From FEB-10 sp963710645 (lineage in GTDB: Bacteria > Acidobacteriota > Thermoanaerobaculia > Thermoanaerobaculales > Sulfomarinibacteraceae): DNA of 64,000 bases. The translations under genes were made by a program, and so were the position numbers. The notes beneath the pieces were generated by a model. It had not been told where the DNA came from. It saw nothing but the letters and a program-made list of their open reading frames with translations, and searched no databases. The number at the start of each line of letters is the position of its first letter. Position 1 is the stretch's first letter. The DNA lies in assembly GCA_963710645.1 (NCBI GenBank), contig CAVQBD010000003.1:248001-312000 (forward strand), written 5' to 3'. Below, piece by piece: positions 28,875-39,750 of the stretch.

Positions 28875-31652
28875 ATGGGCAAGGCGTATGCGATCAAGCT
28901 GAGTTGGGTTCTTGTTGCGGTGATGATTGTCCCCGGAGCCATGGTCATGGCCGATGACCCTCCCACGACCCGGGATCAGGAGGCCCGTGAGGACACACCG
29001 GCCGCGGCGGTTCCGGTGCCACCTTCGGCCTTCACCCTTGATATCCCACCCCCACCGCCCGGCAGCTGGGGCATCGTATCCGAGGGCGACGGCGGCGGCG
29101 GGATCTTCCGAGACACCGACTCCGAGGCCGAGGCGTGGCTGGGATCTGAAGGGATCGGCGTGCACGGCTTCGGTATACAGGCGGGAGGCTTTTTCCAGGA
29201 CACCGACAACACCGGGTACGCCTACGTCGGCTACCTCGGGTGAGGAATCGGCGGGTATGGCTTGTCTGCAGGCGGCTACTTCGAGGACCTTGACGGATCC
29301 GGACTCGCGTGGCTGGGCAAGAACAACTGGGGCATCGAAGCCCACGGCACCGCTGCGGGCGACTATTTCGTGGGCAGCGGCGGAACCGGGCTCGCGTGGG
29401 TGGGCGGCAACTACTGGGGCATCGAAGCCCATGGCAATGGCGGCGGCTACTTCGTCGACAGCGACGGACCGGCGTTTGCGGCCGCGGGCCACGGTGATTT
29501 CGGTATCGAGGGGCACGGCCCTGATGCGGGCGGCTACTTCGCGGACAGCACCGGATCCGGGCACGCGAAAGTGGGCCACGCCAACTGGGGCATCGAGGCG
29601 TGGGGCACTGACGGGGCCGGCTACTTCGCAGACAGCGACGGGTCCGGACAGGCGTACGTGGGCTACGGCGACGTGGGCATCGATGCGTCGGGCAGCGGCT
29701 CCGGTGGGATCTTCCAGAACACCCTCTCAGACGAAGCGGCGTGGCTGGCGACGGGGGGAGGGTATGGCGTCCACGGATTCGGCCCGGAAGCAGGGGGCCG
29801 TTTCGAAAACACGCACGGAACCAGTTGGGCGAATGTGGCTGGCGACGTGTGGGGCATCGAAGCTCATGGCAACGTGGCGGGCGGCTACTTCAAAGACAAT
29901 GACGGCGGAACCGGGGTCGCGTACGTGGGCCACAGCGACTTCGGTATCGAGGCACACGGTACCGAGGCGGGGGGCTATTTCGACGACAGCGATGGATCCG
30001 GTCAGGCCTACGTGGGGGCCAACAACGTGGGCATCGAGGCACTGGGCACTGAGGCGGGTGGCACCTTCAGGGACCTAGATGGTACCGCGTTGGCGTCAGT
30101 GGCCGCCAACGGGAATGGCATCGACGCGTCGGGCGATCATATGGGCGGCCATTTCGTGAAAGCCGACGGATCCTCCTGGGCGAACGTGGCAGTGACCTTC
30201 TACGGCATCAGAGCGGGTGGTGATCATGCAGGTGGTGATTTCCAAAGCCAAACCGGAGCCGGGCTCCTGGCCAACGGAAATTTCGGCATCCGAGCGTTTG
30301 GCAGTGAGGCCGGTGGCTACTTCAATGACAGCGATGGTACCGGCTACGCCAATGTCGGATACGGTGACCGCGGTATCGAGGCCTTCGGCGACGGCGCCGG
30401 CGGCCACTTCGAAGACCTGGACGAGAGGACCTACTCAAACGTCGCGATCAGCACCTACAGCATCGAAGGCAACGGCACCAAGGCCTTCGTCCAGAACCAC
30501 CCCTATGATCGAGATGCGGTGATCGTCTACGCCGCACCAGAGGGCGACGAGGTGGCGACCTACACCAGGGGAACGGCGAGGCTCGTAAACGGCGAGGCGA
30601 CGGTGCCGCTGGGCGAGACCTTCAAATGGGTGACGAATCCCGATATCGGTCTGACGGCACATCTCACACCGAGAGAGGACTGCAATGGTGTGTACCTTGC
30701 CGACCTCTCGACCGAAGAGATGGTGGTCCGTGAGCTTCAAAACGGCACCTCCGGCTGTGCTTTCGACTACCTCGTCTACGGCCTGCGGATCGGCTTCGAG
30801 GAGATGAGCATCGTGCAGGAGAAGCAGCAGGAGGCGTACATCCCGTCCATGGCCGAACACCGCCAGCTCTACCAACGACGCCCCGATTTGATGGCGTACA
30901 ACTCGCTGGAGCGGTTCAAGGCCATGCGTCGCGCAGCCGGGCTCAAGGATGAGCTTGATCTGAGCCGTGCCCGGGCTCTCCACGACGCCGTCGTTGAATT
31001 CGATCCCGCGATCCATGAGATGTCACGGCCACCTGAGTTCGAAGAGAGGCCCGGGGAAGATGCCACCGGGAGATCCGAAAGCCACGAGGGTCGGGCGCAG
31101 GGCCGCAACCGCGCCCGGGACATCCGAGCTGATGACGACGGACGACATGCGGTTGTTCCTTCCGGACTCACCTCCGCGATCCCGGTTGATGACGAGGGCA
31201 ACGTCTACGCCAACTCCTTCCGACCCTCGTCCCAGGATTTTGCCAGCCTGTTGGCGGTGTCCGAAATCGTCGAACCGGGGGATGTGCTCGTCATCGACCG
31301 GGACAACCAGGGCATGATGCGGAGAGCCTATGAGGGAAGCGACACCGGGGTGATCGGTGTGGTGGCGGCGAAGCCCGGTGTCGTTCTGGGAACCAATCCA
31401 CCCGCCTCCGGCGAGAGTGAAAACGCCGTTTCGGTATCCCAGCGCGCAGCGGTTGCCCTGGCCGGGGTGGTGAGCTGCAAGGTGGACGCCGACTACGGCG
31501 CGGTCTGGCCCGGTGATCTTCTCGTGACCTCACCGACACCCGGTCACGCCATGCGAACCGATGCGCCACTTCCGGGAACCATGCTGGGCAAGGCCCTCGA
31601 ACCACTGGCGGAAGGAACCGGGGCCATCAGGGTATTGGTGATGCTCCGATGA
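28875..31652 (+). pseudogene. Secreted repeat protein interrupted by one in-frame UGA
   Basis: ATG 28875 begins a signal peptide (KLSWVLVAVMIVPGAMVMAD). About twenty units of roughly 23 residues follow, of the form GIEAHGTEAGGYFDDSDGSG and AYVGxxxWGIEA. At 29241-29243 a TGA falls where other units have Trp or Phe before GI (YVGYLG-stop-GIGGYG), so the likely change is TGG to TGA. After it the frame stays open to 31652. The C-terminal 400 residues hold a domain with VIVYAAPEGDEVATYTRGTA and GFDYLVYG-like strands, found on many bacterial repeat proteins, then a region with VSEIVEPGDVLVIDRDNQG. If the stop is real, only 122 residues are made; a downstream start may still give the C-terminal part. 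Confidence 0.7.
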
Positions 31653-32101
31653 GGTTCATCGACGGATTCACTTGCCTGGTTCTCGGTGTCTTCTGTGCTT
31701 CAAGTGCCCTCGCTGACGTCTGCACCGTGCCGTCGGCGCCGTACCCGACCATCCAGGCTGCGGTGGATGACACCGCGTGCACCGAAATCGTGTTGGTGGC
31801 CCAGGTCATTGCTGAATCGGTGGCTGTCTCTCGCAGTCTGCTGCTGCGAGGTGGTTCCAGCGCCACGACCACGATTTTGGGCCAAGTGGCGGTCTCTGGA
31901 GTTACCACCGAGGTCACGCTGCAGGACCTGAAGGTGGATGCCAGCGGGTGCTCTTCAGTGGCGCTCGATGTGACGGGCGGCGCTCAGGTCACGACCCAGC
32001 AGGACGTCGTGGTTGTCAACACAACCGAGGGCCCGTGCCTTATCTTCGCGAACGGTTTCGAATCGGGGGACAGCCACGGGTGGTCGGAGACGGTGCCGTA
32101 G
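31649..32101 (+). CDS. Small secreted protein with FESGD C-terminal tail
   Basis: A 150-residue exported protein whose ATG overlaps the preceding stop (ATGA), so it is coupled to the repeat protein gene. Signal peptide: FTCLVLGVFCASSALAD. The body has PYPTIQAAVDD, the start of a pectate-lyase-like or Right-handed beta-helix protein, then short strands. It ends LIFANGFESGDSHGWSETVP, the shared tail. Probably a surface protein acting with its operon partner. Confidence 0.75.
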   Translation: MRFIDGFTCLVLGVFCASSALADVCTVPSAPYPTIQAAVDDTACTEIVLVAQVIAESVAVSRSLLLRGGSSATTTILGQVAVSGVTTEVTLQDLKVDASGCSSVALDVTGGAQVTTQQDVVVVNTTEGPCLIFANGFESGDSHGWSETVP

Positions 32102-32329
32102 ATCCGCATCGACAAAAGCAGACCAACCGGTGCCAGGGCCGACACTTCTGACACTTTGAACCAGCGTCACCCGACGACGAACCGTTTTCGGGTGGCGAGA
32201 TCATTCTCGCGACAAAAACACCCGGAAAAAACCGAACGGGTCGTCGATTCCCAAAAACCGTCATCGGCGTCGGCCCTGGCACCGTTGATGAAGATCCGAT
32301 ATGATCCTTAATGAGATTGGGAATCTATT

Positions 32330-34942
32330 TTGAAATTACAGTTTTTGAAGAGTGTGGCGTCGGTTCTGGGATTCGTGTTGGGCACGATGGCTCTCGGTGT
32401 CCAAGCCGCGACTCCGGTCTTCCTCGACGGCTTCGAATCGGGAGACCTTTGCGCGTGGCAGGGCGCGTGTCCTCCGCCCCCAGATCTCTCTGGTACCTGG
32501 ATCGGCAGCCTGCAGTTTCCCGGTGAGGTCTCGCGAAACATCGCGATTCAGCTTCATCAACGGGATGGGGGCGATCTCCTCGGCTACCTGCTCGGAACCA
32601 CTGAGAGCTGGGTCGTGCGGTCGGGGATCTCCAGCGCCGGCGTCCTCGATCTCGAAGTTGCCCTGCGGAGCCCATTCGGCACCCGCATCATCACTCTTTC
32701 CGGCGCGGTCCATGGCGGACAGGCGACCCTGAATCTCACCGGCGATCTTCCCGATCAGACGGTGGAACTCGTTCGGTGGCCGGAGAATCTCGTCGAGCGT
32801 CGCTTCGTATTCGCCGACGCCACCGGCGGCCTGACGACACCCCACTTCATCAACATGGGTGTCCTTCTAAACGGCGACGGGCAACTGGTTGCCGGGAGTT
32901 GGTCCGGTTCGCAACAGCAACCGCCGTGGGGACGGGACGGCGGCGTGACCTCCTTTTCTGCCGACGGCGCCGCGGTGACCGCCTGGCTCGATCTTGACGG
33001 CGGCTGCTCAGAAGGCTCCATTCTCGAGGCGGTCCTCGATCCCTCCGTCGGCCTCTACCTCGGCACCTTTACCCTGATCGACTGCGCCGGCTCGCAGTCG
33101 GGCACGCTGCTCGGCGGATTCGTGGACGGCACCTCGTCCAGTGATGTCACTGAGGTCCTGGCCTCCCTTGCCGCGGTCACGGATCAACTCGAGGCGGGTG
33201 TCCCGTTCACCCAACCCCACCCGTCATTTGCCGGCGATTACTTCCACGACGGAACGAATCTGGCAGGGTTGTTTGCTGGCTTTTCCGGCGAAATGGCCGA
33301 CTGGAACGAGATCGAGTTCTCGGTGTTCGACATCTCCCGGATCGCCACCCGGGACGAACCCGATGAAGCTGCAGTTCTGTCGAGACCCCTTGGAATCGAC
33401 TTCAGGCAGGTTCGTTCCGGCTCGCCTGCGGGCGGCGGGGCGCGGCAGGTGTATCTGGACACTCGCGGCGACATGCTCGCACCCGTGACCCACGATCAGC
33501 TCGGCGTTTTTGCGACCGACGCCGGTGTCTGGAAGATCAGCGGCGACCGGCAGCCTGCCTTCGACCTGCCATGGGTCTCCTCGACGATCCAGCCCGGCGA
33601 TCGAAGACTCGAGGTCCCGACCTCGGGGGCCCCGATCCACGTCGCTCTCGGCGGCTATGGCGCACATTTCTCACCAGTCGGCAATCATGTCTTCGGCGAC
33701 CGCAAGGCCAATTTCTCCGGTTTTCTGCCCGCCGACGACAGCGAGTTGGATGAGCTTGTCGGTGACGGTATCGGCGATGACGACGGCGTCTGTTCGCCGG
33801 CCGAGCTGGAGGCCGGCGGATGTGCCTATTGGGCGGCTACGGACGGATCTTTGGTGCGACAACGCATCCCGTCCTACATCGCACCTCAGGACGGCGTGGT
33901 CTACGGCATGCGCCTGAAGAGCGGCTCGCCGTCGCCGTACTTCGACGGCGTCCCCCACTGGGAAGTCGCCCTGGCGCTCGATTCAGGCATCAAGATGGAG
34001 TTGGGACACGTCGGGAGAATCACCGACGGTGTGGCGGCCGCAGTGTTGGCCGAAACAGGCTGCGATCCCCGCAATTGGCAGAACTGTGCCGGGGTTGGCG
34101 ACGGCACCGACCTCCTCCTCGGGTACTCACCTATTCCAGTGAGTGCAGGGGAACCCGTCGCACAGCCGCAGGCCTTTGCAGACGAGGTCCCGGGCTTCGC
34201 CGGCTACCGGTTCGGTGGCGGCGGCTATCCCGAGTATCCCTGGGCTCAGATGGAGTTCAATGTTTCGGTCATTGTCGAAGGCAGGCTCATCAACGCATGC
34301 GTCTTCGGGATGATGGACGGCGACAGTCGAGAGGCGTACGAGGTTGTGATGGAAGCGGACATGACCGACCCTGACTCGCAACGATACCGGCCTCGGTTCG
34401 AGCGCCCCTCCTGGACGTGGCGGGCCGAGGCGGCGCTCTGCAATGCCCAATGGCAGGGCGATACCGACTTTTCGAGTCTGTTCACCAATCTCGGCGGATG
34501 GTATGAGCAAAGCGACGGAGGGACGGCCACTGACGAGCTCGTGTCCTTCGCCCCAATTGCCACGGATACGGGGCTCTACAACCCGGCGTCCTACGAACCC
34601 GGAACCGAGACACTGATCCTCCGCCAGCGAGCATTCTACGAGCCCTTTTCTTGGGAGATGCCCGACCACTCGGTGATCGAGACCTGGGAACCCGCCGGCG
34701 AACTGCTGCAACGGACGGAATCGAGCCTCCTCATCCTCTGGCGAGATATGGGCTGGACCGGCGGAGATGTCTACCAGGCCGCGGCCTACCGCCTCGATGA
34801 GGAAGGTCTCACGATCGAGTGGGGTCCATTTGCCGAATCATCCGAAGCGGCACTTGCGTTGGCCCCTACCCTCGGCGCGACCGAACCCTGCGACGAGTCC
34901 ACGGTCCTCTGCTACAACCACGACGAGCAGCCGGGCTACTAA
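32330..34942 (+). CDS. Large secreted protein with FESGD motif at the mature N-terminus
   Basis: An 870-residue exported protein from a TTG at 32330 (no in-frame ATG precedes it and the upstream frame is closed by TGA). Signal peptide FLKSVASVLGFVLGTMALG to VQA. Directly after the cleavage site is VFLDGFESGDLCAWQGAC, the motif that ends other proteins in the window. A domain of the type LSGTWIGSLQFPG follows, then long beta-rich sequence with no family I recognise. The unusual placement of the motif is informative about what it does. Confidence 0.75.
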   Translation: MKLQFLKSVASVLGFVLGTMALGVQAATPVFLDGFESGDLCAWQGACPPPPDLSGTWIGSLQFPGEVSRNIAIQLHQRDGGDLLGYLLGTTESWVVRSGISSAGVLDLEVALRSPFGTRIITLSGAVHGGQATLNLTGDLPDQTVELVRWPENLVERRFVFADATGGLTTPHFINMGVLLNGDGQLVAGSWSGSQQQPPWGRDGGVTSFSADGAAVTAWLDLDGGCSEGSILEAVLDPSVGLYLGTFTLIDCAGSQSGTLLGGFVDGTSSSDVTEVLASLAAVTDQLEAGVPFTQPHPSFAGDYFHDGTNLAGLFAGFSGEMADWNEIEFSVFDISRIATRDEPDEAAVLSRPLGIDFRQVRSGSPAGGGARQVYLDTRGDMLAPVTHDQLGVFATDAGVWKISGDRQPAFDLPWVSSTIQPGDRRLEVPTSGAPIHVALGGYGAHFSPVGNHVFGDRKANFSGFLPADDSELDELVGDGIGDDDGVCSPAELEAGGCAYWAATDGSLVRQRIPSYIAPQDGVVYGMRLKSGSPSPYFDGVPHWEVALALDSGIKMELGHVGRITDGVAAAVLAETGCDPRNWQNCAGVGDGTDLLLGYSPIPVSAGEPVAQPQAFADEVPGFAGYRFGGGGYPEYPWAQMEFNVSVIVEGRLINACVFGMMDGDSREAYEVVMEADMTDPDSQRYRPRFERPSWTWRAEAALCNAQWQGDTDFSSLFTNLGGWYEQSDGGTATDELVSFAPIATDTGLYNPASYEPGTETLILRQRAFYEPFSWEMPDHSVIETWEPAGELLQRTESSLLILWRDMGWTGGDVYQAAAYRLDEEGLTIEWGPFAESSEAALALAPTLGATEPCDESTVLCYNHDEQPGY

Positions 34943-35037
34943 GGGAAGCGGCGCGGCCTGAAGCGCCACCGCGTCATGACGACCGTCACGGGGTGACCTT
35001 CACCTCGAACCCGCCCCAAACCACTGATGACCGCCGC

Positions 35038-38000
35038 TCATTCACCGATTGCGACCAACGTCGTCGGGTCATTGGTAATGTTGTCGACTACCGACGCCGA
35101 GACAATCACACCCGACCCCTGGATCACCTCGGCCCTGGCGGAGGCGGCGGCGAGGTCGTCACGCCCGGCCCTGGTGAACAGGGGACGATTCTCCTGTCGC
35201 CACTCCCCTTCCGGCACGCTCATGTCGAATTCGACCAGGCCCTCACCATCGGGGCCGAACAGGGTGATCCTGACGATGGCGGTGCCGGAGCCCGTGTTCG
35301 TGGCCGCGATATTGGTGCGAAAAGCGCCGTTCTCGGTGAGCTGGGTGAGCCACGCCGTCTCTCCATTCGCGAGCCCGCCACCGGCCGGATGAGAGTCGAG
35401 ATTCTGACCCAAAGTGCCGTTTGGCAGGCACTGGGCACCCGAGGCGATCTGGTTGTAGGTCCGAGAGCTCGTGAACAGCGGCTGATCGGAGACCACCTCC
35501 AGGGCCCCTGAACCGGTGAACGGGATCTGCCCGAGAACGTCGGCGAGAATAGACTGGTCGCGACCTTCCACCTGGAGGGTGGAGCTGTGGACGGCGCCTC
35601 CCGAATGCAGCCTGACCGAGACGTTTGCCACTTCGAAACCGCGGTTGAGCAGACCCAGGTCGGTGCGCCAGCGGCTGCCATTGGCTCCGTTGGCGTGGGA
35701 GGCCACCTGGAACCACGAGGTGGACAGTCCGGCGAGGTCCTTGTCGAGCATGGTGATGGTTGTCGGATCGTTGGTGATGGCGTCGATCACGGAGGCCGTG
35801 GCGATGACACCAAAACCCGACGGTACATAGATCTCGGCGTAGCCCCGGTCCAGGTCGTCCCGACCGGCCTCGGTGAAGAACGGCCTGTTTCTCTGGACCC
35901 ACCTGCCCGGCGGAACGTCGACCTCATAGCTGGCAAGAAACCTACCCGAGCCGTCGAACAGGCTCACTTCGACGTGGGCGGTGTCGAGTCCCGTATTTGT
36001 GAGCGCGATGTTGGATCGGTATGTGTCGTTCTCCACGAGCTGCGGCAGCAAGGCCCGGGTTGCGTCGCCGAGGGCGTCCGTGGTGGCGATGGCATCCAGG
36101 TTCTGTCCGAACGTGCCCATCGGAAAGCACTCGGCGGCCCCCGAAATGAGATTGTAGGTCCGCGAACTCACCTTGACATCTCGATCAGACAGCACCTCGA
36201 TGGCACCCGAGCCCGAGGCGCCGAGCTGGCCGACGATGTCTTCGAGGATGACCTGTCGGCCCGCCGGGATCGAAAAGGTCGAGCTGAATGAACCCTCCTT
36301 GTGCAGGATGACCTCGACGGTGGCCGTGGTGTCGCCGACGTTGAGCAGACCCAGGGCCGTACGCCAGATGCTGTTGTTCGCGCCGTCGGCGCGGCTCCCC
36401 ACCGGAACCCACCGTTGGTTGTGTGGCCCGAGTTTGAGGGCCAGAACGCCCTCTCCCGTACCGTTGGGTCCGATCACCGTCCCGATGGGAAACCCCTCGG
36501 CGGTGATCCCCGAGGTCGCACCCGTCACATGGGCGTTGTCGTCGTCATCCACCGCGATGCCGTAGGCGAAATCGGTGCCGGCGCCGCCGGCGTAGGTGCA
36601 ATACACCAGAGACGCATCGCCGGTCGTGAACGGGTCGATCCGCGCCACCATCACGTCGCTGGAGGATGCGCCGCGGCGCGCCTGCCACGGCTGGCGCACC
36701 GGCAGGTCGTCCGAGAACGTCCTGCCGGTGAGAAAAATGTGCCCTGAGTCGTTGATGTCGATGTCATAACCGACGTCGTCCCCGGTGCCGCCGAGATAGG
36801 TGCCGTAGGCTATCGCCGATCCGTCGGCGAGGACTCGCGCCGCGAAAGCCATCCGGGGGATGGGATTCCCCGCCTGGGCTGCCACATTGGTGTCCTGAAA
36901 TGCATTGACGACCGGGAAATCCGTCGAGGTCGTATGGCCACCGACATAGATCTCGCCCGCCCCATCCACCTCGATGCCGAAGCCGTAATCGATGCCGTCG
37001 CCGCCGAGGAAACTCGAGAACACCACCGCGCCAGGGCCCACGGCGTTGGTGTTCATTTTCACGATGACGGCGTCGGCGACTCCGGGACTCCCGGCCTCGT
37101 CCTGGAAACCCCCGACAATCGGGAAGTCGCTCGACAGTGTCGCACCGGTGACATAGGCGTTCCCGGATGCATCGGCGGCGATATCCCCCGAGTACTCGGC
37201 GCCGCCGCCGCCGAAGTAGGTGCTGAACACCAGCGCCCTCCCATCAGGCCTCAGCTTCGAAACAAAGATGTCGGTGAGACCGGTCAGGTTGGGAGATGGC
37301 GCGTTGACCACCGGGAAGTCGGTCGAAAATGTTCGTCCTGTGACGTACACGTTGCCCGAGGGGTCGAGGTCGATTCCCAGCCCCACCGACCGGGTGCCAA
37401 CGTCGACCAGGCCGGCGTTCTCCTCGCGGTCACCGCCGAGGTAAGTTGAGAACACCAGCTCGTCGCCAGCGGCATTGAGCTTGCTGATGAAGGCGTCAGA
37501 GCACGGCGACGAGCTGCAGTCGTCGGCGCCCCGGCTGGCCTGCAGCGCGTTCACGGTCGGGAAGTCGTCGGACCATGTGACGCCGGTGACGTAGGCGTTG
37601 CCGGCGCCGTCGACTGCGATGGCCGCCGCGTTCTCCGACGCGCTGCCACCCAGATAGGTCATGTACTCCAGCGCGTTGCCGTCGCCGGTCAGCTTCATAA
37701 TGAAGGCGTCACCGAAGCTCCCAATGTGTTCGCCGCCGTAGCCCGCCTGCGGGGGACCGGAGCCTGGAAAATCGGCCGACAGCGTCGTACCCGTCACATA
37801 TGCGTTGCCCTCACCATCCACCGCGACCGCCCAACCCGTGTCCCTCTCGCCACCGCCGACAAGGGTGCTGTACACCAGGTAGGGATCGATGACCAGCGGG
37901 CGGGTCACATCGTAGGTCCCGACCGAGAATCCGGTGCTGCCGTCGTCCAGCAGGCGGTAGGACACGGTGACGGGGACCCGACGCCCGTCGACCTCCTGCC

Positions 38001-38619
38001 ACGCCACCGGAGCGCTTTCGCGCACCGTCCAAAGGTCGGCCGAGATGACGAGATGGCCGAGATCGTCGATGGCCACCGAACCCGCCCCGCTGTAACGCCA
38101 GCGGATCACGTCGGGGTCCACACCCGGGGAAACGGTATAGGTGCCCTTCAATCGACTCGCGCTGCCCTCATAGAGGAGATCGACTCCGGTGTAGAGCCCG
38201 ACGTACGCCACCGAACCATAGGTCGGCACACCGGTCCTCCAGCGCCCCGGGTCGTTGCCGACCAGGTAGTTGGTCACTCCCCCGAGCGGTCCTCCGGGGT
38301 GCAGAACGCCCGTCGAGGATGCGCCATCGAAGACCAGCCGGACGTCGGCCGCACCCCGGCTGCCGGCAGCCAGCCACAACCGAATGTTCCCCGGCTCCAG
38401 CGACAACGCACCGTACGGAGTGCGCGCGACAAAACCGCCGCCGGGCTCGGACACGAAGGCCAGCGGGATGGCGGTGGAGACCTGCGGCGCCAGGACCGAA
38501 TCGGGAGCAGCTTCTCCAATGGGTGGACACAGCGTGATCCAGCCGATGGTCGCCAGCGCAAAGGCGATCGTCGTGGCAAACTGAATGGGCTTTCGACGAC
38601 AACGTGGCGGATCACACAT
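35038..38619 (-). CDS. Secreted SBBP beta-propeller protein with C-terminal duplicated domain
   Basis: A 1193-residue exported protein with SD GGAGGACATC before ATG 38619 and a signal peptide (FATTIAFALATIGWITL). An N-terminal domain of about 220 residues (GGFVARTPYGALSLEPG, YEGSASRLKGTYTVSPGVDP) is the DUF7948-type domain that precedes SBBP repeats. About ten SBBP blades follow (GNAYVTGVTWSDDFPTVNA, YSTYFGGGGAEY). The last 350 residues contain two copies of a beta-sandwich unit (WRTALGLLNVGDTTATVEV and WRTDLGLLNRGFEVANVSV, each ending ITNDPTTI). Extracellular adhesion or cell-surface role is likely. Confidence 0.85.
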   Translation of the reverse strand: MCDPPRCRRKPIQFATTIAFALATIGWITLCPPIGEAAPDSVLAPQVSTAIPLAFVSEPGGGFVARTPYGALSLEPGNIRLWLAAGSRGAADVRLVFDGASSTGVLHPGGPLGGVTNYLVGNDPGRWRTGVPTYGSVAYVGLYTGVDLLYEGSASRLKGTYTVSPGVDPDVIRWRYSGAGSVAIDDLGHLVISADLWTVRESAPVAWQEVDGRRVPVTVSYRLLDDGSTGFSVGTYDVTRPLVIDPYLVYSTLVGGGERDTGWAVAVDGEGNAYVTGTTLSADFPGSGPPQAGYGGEHIGSFGDAFIMKLTGDGNALEYMTYLGGSASENAAAIAVDGAGNAYVTGVTWSDDFPTVNALQASRGADDCSSSPCSDAFISKLNAAGDELVFSTYLGGDREENAGLVDVGTRSVGLGIDLDPSGNVYVTGRTFSTDFPVVNAPSPNLTGLTDIFVSKLRPDGRALVFSTYFGGGGAEYSGDIAADASGNAYVTGATLSSDFPIVGGFQDEAGSPGVADAVIVKMNTNAVGPGAVVFSSFLGGDGIDYGFGIEVDGAGEIYVGGHTTSTDFPVVNAFQDTNVAAQAGNPIPRMAFAARVLADGSAIAYGTYLGGTGDDVGYDIDINDSGHIFLTGRTFSDDLPVRQPWQARRGASSSDVMVARIDPFTTGDASLVYCTYAGGAGTDFAYGIAVDDDDNAHVTGATSGITAEGFPIGTVIGPNGTGEGVLALKLGPHNQRWVPVGSRADGANNSIWRTALGLLNVGDTTATVEVILHKEGSFSSTFSIPAGRQVILEDIVGQLGASGSGAIEVLSDRDVKVSSRTYNLISGAAECFPMGTFGQNLDAIATTDALGDATRALLPQLVENDTYRSNIALTNTGLDTAHVEVSLFDGSGRFLASYEVDVPPGRWVQRNRPFFTEAGRDDLDRGYAEIYVPSGFGVIATASVIDAITNDPTTITMLDKDLAGLSTSWFQVASHANGANGSRWRTDLGLLNRGFEVANVSVRLHSGGAVHSSTLQVEGRDQSILADVLGQIPFTGSGALEVVSDQPLFTSSRTYNQIASGAQCLPNGTLGQNLDSHPAGGGLANGETAWLTQLTENGAFRTNIAATNTGSGTAIVRITLFGPDGEGLVEFDMSVPEGEWRQENRPLFTRAGRDDLAAASARAEVIQGSGVIVSASVVDNITNDPTTLVAIGE

Positions 38620-38989
38620 GGCGATGTCCTCCGTGGCAATCAGGGATCCCTGCAGGAACCGGGGTGCCGTTCGCCGGCTAGGGTTGCCCTATCCCGCTCG
38701 ATCGTTTTTTTTGCGACTCAGTCCACTTGAAGTACCTCAGTCAACATTGGCCGCTTCATCGTCTATTCCGCATTTGGATTCGGAGTTCTTCCCTGCCGAC
38801 GAAACGAGCGAGGCGGAACGTGGAATTCCTGCCACCACCAACGACCACAGCTGCGGGTCTCACGGGAGGGTTCGGGCGGGCGGTTGTTGATATCCAAACG
38901 GCAAACTGACATCTGGGGAGCTGTGAATGCGGCCGCCAGCCACCCGTCGTCCTTTCTGTTTGCGTCGTTCACGGCTACACTGCCGGCAT
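38620..38989. other. Divergent intergenic region
   Basis: About 370 bp between the SBBP gene and the TMEM175-like gene. Contains the TACACT box at 38976. The stretch 38700-38790 is AT-rich. No gene recognised. Confidence 0.35.
38976..38981 (+). promoter_or_regulatory. -10-like TACACT before the TMEM175-like gene
   Basis: TACACT ends eight bases before ATG 38990 and no Shine-Dalgarno is present; suggests leaderless transcription. Confidence 0.35.
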
Positions 38990-39700
38990 ATGGTGGATCC
39001 CAACCTGCTGCCCGAGAGTCTGCGGGGCGAACGTCACTTTCGGTGGCGGGGCGGAGAGGTCTCCCGTATCGAGGGGCTGTCCGACGCAGTGTTCGCGTTG
39101 TCACTGACGCTCTTGGTGGTGGCCCTCGAGGTGCCGAAGACCTCCAGCGATCTGATCGCCGTTTTCGGGCAGTTCCCGGCGTTTGCGCTGTGTTTCGCCT
39201 TCCTCTTGTGGGTATGGTACGAGCACTTTCTGTACCACCGGCGCTATGGATTCGAGGACGCAACGACGGTCGCCCTGAATGGCGCGTTGCTGTTCTTCAT
39301 CGTCTTTTATGTCTTTTCTTTGAAATTCCTATCCTCTGTTCTGGTATCGGCGCCGATGGCGGGTAGCCCCGGGATTGAAAATATCGGTCGCGGGACAACC
39401 GTCATGGTGCTCTTCAGCGGCGGCTTTGTCGCCCTGTTCTCGGTGCTGTCGCTCATGTACTTGCGAGCATGGCGGTTTCGCGACCGGTTGCACCTCGACG
39501 CCGCCGAAAGAGCCGCGACGCTGGGGAGGCTCCAGAGACACCTGGTGACGGTGGCCATCGGTGTGACCTCGCTGCTGTTGGCTGTGCTCGTTCCGACTAC
39601 ACCGGCCCTCGCGGGGCTCATCTACTTCCTGATGGGCCCAATCATGGGCTGGATGGGTTTTCGCACCGGAAAGGCGGTCGCACGCGCGGCCGCCGGCTGA
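38990..39700 (+). CDS. TMEM175-like (DUF1211) membrane channel protein
   Basis: A 236-residue membrane protein with about six helices. The first helix contains RIEGLSDAVFALSLTLLVVA, matching the R-----FSDAVFAIA-TLL signature of bacterial TMEM175 channels, and the second region is AFALCFAFLLWVWYEHF with the conserved W---H. Bacterial members form tetrameric potassium-permeable channels. ATG 38990 has no Shine-Dalgarno. Likely an ion channel. Confidence 0.85.
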   Translation: MVDPNLLPESLRGERHFRWRGGEVSRIEGLSDAVFALSLTLLVVALEVPKTSSDLIAVFGQFPAFALCFAFLLWVWYEHFLYHRRYGFEDATTVALNGALLFFIVFYVFSLKFLSSVLVSAPMAGSPGIENIGRGTTVMVLFSGGFVALFSVLSLMYLRAWRFRDRLHLDAAERAATLGRLQRHLVTVAIGVTSLLLAVLVPTTPALAGLIYFLMGPIMGWMGFRTGKAVARAAAG

Positions 39701-39750
39701 TTCGACGGTTCAGGCACGTCGGCACCGGTAAGTCCGGGGGGGCGGATTTC

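Noticed and set aside
29241..29243. Third type of in-frame UGA as selenocysteine
   Set aside because: It falls at a Trp position of a structural repeat, with a weak hairpin lacking a GG/GU loop.
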